Below, piece after piece: positions 52,701 to 62,100 of a stretch of DNA of 64,000 nucleotides. The position numbers and the translations under genes are program-made. The stretch is taken from NCBI GenBank assembly GCA_949361645.1, contig OX442428.1, positions 2,467,847-2,531,846 of the forward strand, given 5' to 3'. Position 1 is the first letter of the stretch. Each line of letters opens with the position of its first letter. The stretch is from Spongilla lacustris. Taxonomy: Eukaryota > Porifera > Demospongiae > Spongillida > Spongillidae. The notes beneath the pieces are model-generated. The model had not been told where the DNA came from. It was given only the letters and a program-made list of their open reading frames with translations, and made no database searches.

Positions 52701-54764
52701 CATGGAAATCAAATAGCAGTGTTTGCATTTGTGTAGATTTTTATGAGTTGGATGATTTACTACCATCAGTGAGTGCAGCAGATACTTCCACACCTCGGAA
52801 AGTGCCAACGTTTTCACAAAGCTTGATGCCAATTGCAATTCAGGCTTTTGGAAGACAAAATTGTCAAAGGAATCATCACTTCTTACGACAATTATTACCC
52901 CATTTATCTACCTGTTGTAAGCACGTCTGCCCCACAGCACTTTTAACGGCACATGACTAACATTCTGGTTGGTTTGGAAGGAGTAGTTTTTATGACAGAT
53001 GTACATGTACATGGTCAGACTGCGGAGGAGCATAATGAATGTGTATTTGCCATGCTAAAAAGAACAAAGTCTCAATAGCTGAAAGGTGTAAATTTTCCAA
53101 ATCATGAGTGTTAAGTTCTTGGGTCAGTTAGTTGACAACACTGGTGAAAAGCCAGAGTGTTCAAGTTATAGGTATTACCCAGAAATGTAATAGAAGTCAG
53201 ATATGTTCTTGGAATGACAAATCAGTTAAGTAAATTAGCGCCAGATATTGCAAACAAAACAAAACCTCTGTGAGATCTGCTTTCCAGGAAAAATTGACGG
53301 ATATGGAATGATAGTGAAAAGTGTCCTCAAAGAGAAACTGTGATCTCTGTGGATGCTTTCATTTGGCTTATGGTCTGGGTGCAATCCTCATTCAACATCA
53401 GTGGGGTGGGTATTGCAGACCTGTAGCTTAGCCTCTAGAGGTACGATGAAAATGTCCCTAGCTTTTTCAGACGAGGCTCATGTACTTGACATATTCAGTT
53501 GTGTCTCTACACACCTGATACTCCATCAAGAGCACCTCTTACCACTTCAGGGTCAATGAATCACCATGAAGTTGAAATGTTTGTAAACTTTGTGGTCAAA
53601 CAATTACCTGCTACTGAAAGATTCAAGGAAGTGATGAAATCTGTAAGCAATTAACGACATCCCTTGCTTTTATAGAAACTTCGATAGACACAGTAAATAA
53701 TTCATAAGAATCCCTTTTATCTGAGAGAGCTGTAAAGACTATAAAGAGCTAAGTATTCTGAAAATCCATATTTGGCAATTCCAGCATATAGAGCCACTCC
53801 TCTTAAAGATGGCTATTCTAAATCAGAAATGTTGATGGATCGAAGGTTGCGTACAACAGTGCCGATTTGTGAACGTCAATTAACACCAAAGTATGGCATG
53901 ACTATATATGAGAAGCTTCAGCAGAAGGTGACAGATTAAAGCAAAAGGATTATTTTGGCAGGCGACACAAGATTAGAAGTTTAACATCATTAGAACAAAG
54001 CGCAGATTGCTGAACGAAAGACTACTGGTACTGTACTGTATCAGATAACTCCTCAATCACTTTAAATTTTAGGATCTATTTATTTTGTAATGCATTAACA
54101 GTAAGTGCACACTACGGTGAATGAATACGATGGAGGAAACTAGAAACTATATAACAGGTTTAAATTACATAAACAATGATACAAGAAAAATAAGTGGGAC
54201 TAGGGCAGAGATGTGGGAGGGGTTCTGCACCAGAAGTTGTCTAATCTAGCTTGAAACACGTCATACATGTACAAGTTTGGTGGCATTATTCTTGTCAATG
54301 CCGATGTTGCCTGATCCAAACGTTTGTTTTTGATAGTCAGCGTTCAAATCAGTGTTTGAAACTGACGACTTATACACCATGCACGTATGAGGATGCCAGG
54401 TTATTTACTTTTTAAAAGTGCATACACATGCTTGCCTATAATATAACAATTATAATATTGGATATTATAGCTTCAACTGCGCATAATGACGTCATATCAA
54501 GGTTTCGTAATTATTACCATTAACAATCCTAGGTTATACGTGCGTGACGTCTGGTACCTTATCAGTCGTTTGACGAAAGTAGAAAATGGTTGGAAGTGAG
54601 AACAAACACCATACGATTACTGCCAATGCTACCAGCAAAGTGCCTTCCGCAGCCCGCCATGGGGTACCGCCAATCCTCCACGATTTCTTTTTCTCATCAC
54701 ACCGACATGTATCAGTGCAAGGATTTTCACCCTGAGGCTTCGCTGTGATTTCCCTTCCTGCCAT
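43723..54764 (-). CDS. Gene E: Frizzled/Smoothened-like 7TM receptor without CRD, 7 exons, 450 aa
   Basis: Exons, in transcript order: 54558-54764, 50399-50441, 50147-50345, 50037-50092, 47261-47365, 46600-46943, 43723-44121. The 1353 bases are open and all junctions are GT/AG. Exon 1 (69 aa) has a longer charged leader than gene A (a short CTDTCRC cysteine cluster, then DEKKKSWR) before the hydrophobic part ending IVWCLFSLPTIFYF. Exon 2 is a 43-bp mini-exon (EHNETNCAPTEYGN). Exons 3-7 mirror gene A closely: a CSENF/cysteine stalk, TM1, TM2, two-cysteine loop, TM3-TM5, TM6, TM7. Exon 7 begins QHQIQRKRLSKSRMKIG. The C-tail is short and KTxxxW is absent. The introns hold a large palindrome, two DNA-element insertions and a decayed retroelement. 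The ligand and partners are unknown. Confidence 0.78.
44208..45719. mobile_element. 1512-bp near-perfect palindrome with TA-CAGTGG ends, in gene E intron 6
   Basis: It starts CAGTGGAAACCATCACACTT and ends with the reverse complement, next to TA on both sides. The two arms, each about 710-750 bp, run almost to the centre near 44930. No coding capacity is convincing. The end sequence and TA target recall the 1628-bp elements, but the arms are unrelated to them. Confidence 0.88.
47635..48729. mobile_element. Element with GTCCCCCC-rich inverted ends, in gene E intron 4
   Basis: The left side repeats words such as ACATTCTGCACTAGGGCA and AATGTCCCCCC; the right side repeats their reverse complements (GCCCTAGTG, GGGGGGACATT). 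The outer borders are CGGTGT and ACACCG. Inside are an inverted pair GCGTCCAGGGTGGGAATA / its complement (47891 and 48005) and a partial direct repeat of AATGTTCGTGTATG (48296 and 48407). A 104-codon frame (47888-48202, plus) crosses it without known motifs. Confidence 0.7.
48800..49130 (+). repeat. Dispersed repeat family R, copy 2
   Basis: This is the fullest copy. It carries CTATATCTTCC, ACACCATTTCTCTATGA, TTGCTCCACGCCAGTATTGC, a GGTTAAAACCCGCC word resembling a tRNA B-box, TTCGGTTTGTAGGTA and GCTCGATTCGCGCCA. The 81-codon minus frame here is part of the repeat. Confidence 0.65.
50399..50441 (-). CDS. Gene E exon 2, 43-bp mini-exon
   Basis: It lies between ATGTAG and GTAAGT, phase 0 to phase 1. 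It differs from the 49-bp gene A exon by a 6-base deletion that keeps the frame, and both keep NETNCA and the final GN(G). Conservation of frame and sequence argues that it is translated. Confidence 0.72.
51864..52569 (+). mobile_element. Non-autonomous hAT-type element (706 bp) with 8-bp target duplication
   Basis: Ends CAGTGGCG and CGCCACTG are inverted copies. They are flanked by GCTCAACG (51856-51863) and GTTCAACG (52570-52577), an 8-bp duplication with one mismatch. Both the 8-bp size and the CAGTGGCG ends are typical of hAT elements. Inside are CGCCCGGGGAC at both sides, GGGGTCTGGGGCTCCGCCCC, and a poly-C run near the right end. No transposase. Confidence 0.85.
52536..52562 (+). repeat. 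Poly-C tract (27 C)
   Basis: It lies just inside the right end of the hAT-type element. Confidence 0.9.
52690..53990 (+). mobile_element. Decayed Ty3/gypsy-like pol fragment
   Basis: Discontinuous frames show reverse-transcriptase-like words (HFQRHMTNILVGLEGVV is partly visible, in broken frames, near 52935-53000), then a stretch like the part linking reverse transcriptase to RNase H (AYGLGAILIQHQW near 53370). Many stops and frame shifts break it, and no LTRs were found. It is an old, inactive insertion on the strand opposite to gene E. Confidence 0.6.
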
Positions 54765-56157
54765 AGCTCGCCGGCTTGAGAATCCAATCGAGATTGTGTG
54801 ATGGAAATTCCTATAAGAAGGTAAGAACAGATACCATCCTTATATATATATATTTATTTGGGGGGAATTAACAACACGTGTGTGTAAATTATTCGTAGCT
54901 ATCTCACCTTTTAAGTAGTGTTATGGACGTAGAGATCACCAGGAAAATTCTTTCGTCCCGCCTGCGAATCAGAAGTCGTTATTAAATCAATGATTTACAG
55001 TGCATAGCTGTATAAAAGAACTAAAATAAAATTGCAACAACCGAAAGACTACCGGCCGGGTTCCGTTGTCAATTATATATTATAGTAACCGCTAACTACA
55101 TGTAATCAATTCTTGGTAGCCGTTATGTTACTTACGAATGAAATCAACTGCTTATACATGTATACAATTACCAATACACATGTAGTGAGCTTTGTGAAAT
55201 TCTTTTGGGTATGAAATATGAATACAGAACTCGTATAAAAACTTAGACATTTATTACAAAGAAGGGCGGCGGCGACTCCTTGGCTCCCTGGCCTAAAGTA
55301 TGTATTCGTTACTTTTAATGCAAATGCGTACAAAATAAAGAAACGTGTACAATGCTACAAGTGCCTTCCTAAAAACTGTTATTTCTATCGCCCAATCTGA
55401 TGAAGTGTATCGAAGTGAACTTTGTTCAAATTATAATTAAATGCTGGAAAGCAGCAGCTATAATGAAATACAGCATCAAACAGGTTGTCAACCTTCTCGA
55501 TCTTCTGCAAAAATTTCATTCAATTCAAATCGATGTACACTTGTATATCAGTTGTATGGCTTTACCATACTGCTGTAGCAGATTAGTGTGAGTCAGCAGT
55601 GTCGTTGCTTGTGTCAATTTCAAAGCATATCCTAGAAAGTAGCATTATCACTAGTGGCCTTGAGAGTCTTTGTTTTTAAGTTTAACAGCATACCCTGCTA
55701 TATCTCTCTCAGCACTCGGATGAAGCGTGTGTTTTACTTTAATCACGTGATACCGCTTTATTCATAGGGATATTTCTATGCTAGGCATGTTACAATTTAC
55801 AATCACCGGTCTTTACAGAAAGGTGCATCTCGCACCCTGTTGTCCCTTAGTCATGCATTTTACCAAGAAAATTTGGTTGCCATTCTCGTGCATCTGGAAT
55901 AAAGAAACCTTGAGACGCGCGACTTTAGTGGACCAAAAAAGTACATACCTCGATTTTAGTGCCGAACTGAATGTAGAATAGCTTTAAAATACACGGTATT
56001 TTGAGGTAAACGTCTCAGCCTAAACCAAACTAATTAGTCCACCGATTTCTAATCATGCATATAGTTAACAATCTAATAGCCGTGGCAGCAAGGCAGGACA
56101 CCATGCAACACCAATTAAATACTACGTACCAATGCAAGATAAGCTATATACTATTAT
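54765..56157. other. Gene E upstream spacer
   Basis: It should hold the gene E promoter and any 5' non-coding exon. I see no reliable core motif and no other gene. Confidence 0.35.
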
Positions 56158-56553
56158 ATGGCAGGGTTGCCGCGGTCAGCCTTGACAAAACCCCGACCGT
56201 CTGATCCGCACATGTCATCCGGTCTTACACGGCTTTGTTATCGATCTGCGAAGGGCGCGGAAGGTAAAAAAAACCTGGAAGGGGGGGGGGGGGGCGGAAA
56301 AATAAAACTGGGGAGGGGGGTTTCCCTTGCGATTGGCCAAATACGAATGGGGGGGGGGGGGGTGCAGGGGGTCCCCACATCCACTACTGGATGGCTCTTC
56401 TACAACGGCGTTTCCACCCGGCACTCTCGTCTAGCGGCCGGGGCACCTCCCTCTCGTCAGCAAGGGGTTGTGGGAGAGCGCTGTAAGCTCCCTCATCGGG
56501 GTCTGGGGCTCCGCCCCAGAAGCTTTCACACGTTACGGGTCAAATCCCGCTAA
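56158..56553 (+). mobile_element. Relative of the hAT-type element, partial
   Basis: It shares GGGGTCTGGGGCTCCGCCCC (near 56496) and the neighbouring AAGCT-x-CAC context with 51864-52569, and it has two G-runs (about 56281 and 56349). Its ends are not clear. The 131-codon frame is a repeat artefact. Confidence 0.5.
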
Positions 56554-57031
56554 AAATTAGTCGGCTGCCGTGCGAATACATGTACATGACGTACCAGTAC
56601 TGGTATTCGCGGTGAACAATATAAATATAATTTTTCACGCATGTACATTGTATGTATATTTGAAAAAGAATACGCGCAAGCAATAGCTACATACAAGAAA
56701 CCTCATCAGTTGAGACAACGAAGCCCGATGTAGCGAAGCGGTTTATGATCGCTTCAATGTCAAACAGGTTGAATACATGTATGCGCGCGTACATTTACGT
56801 TTATTATACATGTATTACATATTACCTGAGATATTACGCCGCCCCTACAGTGTACATGTATAATGCATGAAATTGCCGCGCGCACACACACACACACAAG
56901 GTATCCTATACTGATTGAAGCGCGTGCGTTACTTACAACGCACGCGCATTTATATACCATTAAATAATAATATAACTCGCGGAAGTCATGCATGCTCACA
57001 AAATTTAATGTAATAAAATAGCTATATCTGA

Positions 57032-57085
57032 GGGGGGGGGGGGGGGGGGGGGGGTGGGGGGGGGGGGGGCTGAATGATACTTCCG

Positions 57086-57125
<40 letters not shown>
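57032..57125 (+). repeat. Poly-G run followed by poly-C run
   Basis: G23-T-G14 (57032-57069) is separated by 16 bases from C40 (57086-57125). The two runs can pair into a long hairpin. Confidence 0.9.
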
Positions 57126-59164
57126 ATGGCAAAAGAGGGAGGGGGCAAAACCGCCGCCTATAGAGATGAGTGACGAGTGCGATTTTCTACTCGTTCAGAT
57201 TAATTAGAAGAAATTATTTCTTTAGGAGTGATTTCCTGAAATAGAAGTCACTCCTTGAATTTCTTCGCATGTAGTGCGGGAGCAAAATTACACAAATATA
57301 ACTAACATGCATGTACCAGCCTCTTCCGAACGTGAGTTTTCACAAGGTGAAAGAAAGATTCAAAAATTTCACTACTTCTTTCTACTATATGAGTGTACTA
57401 TAAAGTGCTGATTTTGGAATTATGCGTCACCAACTTAACCATGTGTGCATGGGTCTAAATGATGCCTTTTGGCTGTAGAATGTATATACATGTATACGTA
57501 TCTTTTAATTTACAACCTCCTATGTGCAAAATTCAGTTTTTATAAATTAATTCAAATTCAGCAATCATATCCTACCGCCGATGCAGCTATAAACGAGTCC
57601 TAGTGCTAGCGGTGGAATAAAACAATTGAGCTGTGCTATTTTATACCGGCTGCTATCGTCTATCTGTTACATGCACAGACTAGCCACACCATGTTACTGC
57701 CTAGAAACTTTGGTTTGTGTCAGCTCATGCATTCTGCATGCTTATACACATCCAGTGCCAATTGATATGCGTAATAATAGGCTAACTATTTTTCTGAATC
57801 AGTTTCGAAGCCTGTTCCTGTCTTATACAACTCTGAGTTCGTTATCGCAAATCCCGATAGCGCTCGTGTGTGGTCTGGGTATGAGAACGCTGAACTTTGA
57901 ACGCTGAATGTTATATAATTGGGATATACTAAAGCTAAATTGATACGATTGACGCTCTTTAAAAATTTTCATAACCCATATGAATCTGGACATTACCTTC
58001 CAAGACAAAGTGATGTATATAAAAATGGATCCTAGTGACCATCTGCTTTTATCATGAAGCATCATGGCAATGCATATCATCCAGAGGTGCAGAAAATGGC
58101 AAACAAGGCAGCACCAAAACCAGGAGGAAGCTCACGTGCCTACCATTAGGGTGAAACTGGGGAAGACAATTTGTTTGCCTCCAAACCACAGTGCCGTTAA
58201 CTTGTTCATGTTCACCTTTCTGCCAACTGTAGGCCCTACCACAAATAGACCAATGATGTTAGGCTCAGAATTGCACTTTAGGCACAGGATCAGTCAGAAA
58301 TTGTAGGTCTTCATAAAACCACCAACAGAAGGGCCAGTAATTGGGATGGAGTATAGCTACAGGCATGTCAAAAGGGATAGGAGAACAAAACAGCCATTTC
58401 ACATTATGTCCAATTACAGAACTTGTGATTGAGAATTCTCGCATCGTCAGGAGGGTAAGTGGAGATGTATAGCAAATGCCAACCAAGTGACAGTTGTCCT
58501 CACTTATAGACTATGCAAGGTGATACAGACATTTCTAGACAGGATTGGAAGTTTGAAACATGTATCATAAAGACACAGTATAAAAGGGCATAGACTGCTC
58601 AATTTTTGACTTTGAATTGTGCTGTTTGCATGCACTCAATTAGGTAATCAACAGTATTCTGTAGGCACAAGTCTCTGCCAAAGGCACAGATATCTTTTGA
58701 GCTTTTCGCAAACTTGAGCATTTGCCTAACAAGAGCGAATGCCAGAGCCATCCTCCGTAGATTCCCATCTTAACTGTAGTGTGTTTTATACATACATGTG
58801 TGGCAAGTGTTGTGTGTAATTTATTGTTTTATAATTATCATGTATAATTGTATATGTGGATAAGTAATGGTTTAATTATAAAAAGTTGTTATTAATAATT
58901 ATAATATTATAATTATGTATATAAGCTCTCGTAATTTTGGGTGATTTTATTATTATGAGATCTCATATTATTTCTCCTAAAATATAAAAGTTCCCATGTG
59001 ATGTATTTGAAATAATAGCTGAAACAAGATTATTTGGTTTCATATTAATTATTAAATACTGGTAAGAAATACAAACATAACATTATAATGTTTACAAAAA
59101 AGTGGTACATAACATATTACTATTCTCATAGGCTGGAAAAAATAAATAAATACATGCTTGTCAC
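57126..59164. other. Spacer and gene F 3' flank
   Basis: AT-rich DNA with a decayed mobile-element tail near 58715-58765. A region at 58064-58486 has moderately long frames on both strands but no recognisable motif. Confidence 0.4.
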
Positions 59165-62100
59165 TCAATGCTGGCAGTTTAGTCCCAGTTCTTCATTAGA
59201 TGAAGATTTAGCTTGAAAACAAAATGAGATCATTTCTTTCAGTTTCTTGAAATCAATAGCATATACTAAGTTCACAAGTGGATAGAGTGCAAATAGAATA
59301 TACGCTGTATCAGATACGCCTGAAAAAGTGAACTGCAGTGCAGATTGTCTGTAGCAGTCACAGTGTCCAGGCAATTCACTTTCACAGTGGAAATAATTTT
59401 GAAGAGAAACTGTAAAGTCACCAATTGTCTGCGAGTTTAGAACAAATGATACCAGTACTACAACTTCCAACACCAAGTAATAAAAGAAGATGATTACAAC
59501 CTTTCTCTCTGCTGTTCCTAGATTTATTAGACTTTTTGACATTTTCTTACGTTGAATTTGATGATGCTACATGTAGATGGAATTAAAAACACTTCATCAT
59601 GCGATTAAGTAAAGTTAATAAATGCAAGTGTAAATTAATGTCAATGTGAACTACTGAAAAGTTTTACGTGTTTGTTCACACTAGTTATCAGTGCAAATTA
59701 TTTTTAGGCATGTAGGAACACATTATAATAACTCATCATCATGGGCTACGTAGATTGGAGAGGCTACACATGTTTTTCCTGGAGTGGTTGCTTAAATGTA
59801 AGCATTTAGGCCATGATTGTCAAGAGGCTCCACGACACATTATTCTGTAAAGACATGCATACAATAAGACATACAACATCTCTTAACACCAAAGCAAATG
59901 GAAGAAAATTAATGAACAGTGATACCATCATCAAACCCTAGACCACATCACCATCTCACTCTAGAAGTCTCGCAAACACAGGATAGCTTGCATATGATAC
60001 CATAGTTCTGAAAAAACCAGCATTTTCTGACTTCACCAATAATATTGCAAGGCTAGCAGCTATACGCAAAAAATAAAGTTATTTGCCTCACTGGCTCAGA
60101 GTTTGTTAATAGCTGAAAAAACAAGAGGCTTAATATCAGTAGTATTCAGTACAGTGGTTGAGAAAATTATACTCGATTAAAAAACTAAACATTTGATCTT
60201 TGAAAGTATGATAATTCGATTCGTGTACAGCACTACCTAAGGTCTTTAACATATGGACTTATACAGTCGCATTACTACCCATGTTGCGGGTAATAGCATG
60301 CAGAACATTGAAGGAGCTTGGCCCACTTGCAGTTATGTACATGCATATGTACATGTGTATAAGTGCATGTATATGTAAATACTTAATTAAACAATGTGCA
60401 CTGTACATGTGCATGCACATGAATAACTAAATTTTTAAAGTTTTATGCTATCCGGTCCGTTATGGAGATACAGTTGAGCAAACTACTTGTACGTCGCTCC
60501 AATGTTATCCTCTCTGCCTCCCCATACATCAAGTGGGACGCTATTTGATCATTGGCGCGAATCGAGCGCGAAAATGTACGCGTAGTTTGTTCAAATGTAT
60601 CTCCATATATATAATGGATGATGTAAAAATTAACGAACATAAAAAATCGATAGGTATAGGACCTCTTTACCTACAAACCGAATTTTAAGCGATTTCATTA
60701 CTCCTACAGAACGTTATGGCGGGTTTGAACCCGGTGATTGCAATACTGGCACGGAGCTGGTGCAAGGCTCCAAAATGGTGTACTATAAAGTTTTGCAAAT
60801 AGAAACTCGATAGCATTAACTGTCCGGAAGTTATAATGATTCAAATGCAAGCATTTCTACAACATTTTATATACATGTATATGTATAAATCATGTGCCAT
60901 TTTCTCGTGAACTGTCCCATAGTACTATTATACATGTACACACATGTATATATAACTTGCGACTAGAGTCGCGGTGTCATATTGGATCACATAACACATT
61001 ACTGGAGTCAGAACCTGGCTACCTTCCAGTAAAATAGCAATTTCCTAGCACTGCTGCACAGTGCAACCAAACCCACTATTCATTCGAGAGTGAATCCATT
61101 TCCACCCCTCCAGAGCTTCCATGTGCCGGTTTTAGCCAGTCCATCGCCTTAAAGACTGAAACTTACTGCGTGGTGCTTAGGTGCATAGTTATTATATGGA
61201 TATGTACATGCATATGTATTGGCTCTGTCACACAGTAATCGTAGCACATACAATTGCAATAATCAATTATCAGGTAGTATTTTAATTTCATCATTTTTTA
61301 AACGCACCAGTGATACATATTTGGCTGCTGAGTCACTCATCCCTGATAGCTTTTTGAATTGAATGACCATGCTCAACTGAAAGTCAATGTGGTATTTTAA
61401 TTTGAGGCTACACAAGTTAGTACCTGTGAGTCGTGACAAATGACGGGTATGTTTACATGCACTAACCAAGTACTTACTTGCAGGAATCTATGCATTTTGG
61501 TGTTGCATAACCCACTAATCCCTACCCTTCATGGCTTACACACCGGAAATTTTCCAAAAAATAAGAACAAAACAGAATGTACATGTAGGTGGTCCAATAA
61601 TACACTGTAAAACATCATGGGTAGATCATATTCCAATTAAATTGTTGCATCTTCAAATATTATATTGTTATAAATGGGAGATTTTTTTTACTGCCCAGAA
61701 TTTGCTAGCACAAAACACATTGGTAAGATTTGGAGGTGCATATTTGGCTGTATAAGCATGCATGTAAAATACACTCACCTTATGAAGAGTCCAGAATACA
61801 GCCAGCAGCAGTGTCACTCCACTTGCTATCAGCACACTCACAGGCAGGACAAGTGAATAAAATGCAGCATTAGCATTGCTTGGCAGGCACAACAAAGGAG
61901 GAAAGCGACCATTGACAAATCCACCAGTTCCATAAATAACTGCCACAGGAATAACAGGCACAACAATAGCCACTAATACTGATACTAGATGAATATATTT
62001 AACTTGGTGTCTTCGATTCAATAGCATGTACTGATCTGGAAATCTAACGTTCCAGAAAATCACACTAACATGCAAAATCCACAGAACAGCTATCTGCATG

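Larger units (their letters stand above)
50442..54557 (-). other. Gene E intron 1, 4.1 kb
   Basis: It holds unique AT-rich sequence, the hAT-type element at 51864-52569 and the Ty3/gypsy fragment from about 52690. A 100-codon minus-strand frame at 50943-51245 has an acceptor-like start but no known motif. No CRD exon is visible. Confidence 0.55.
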
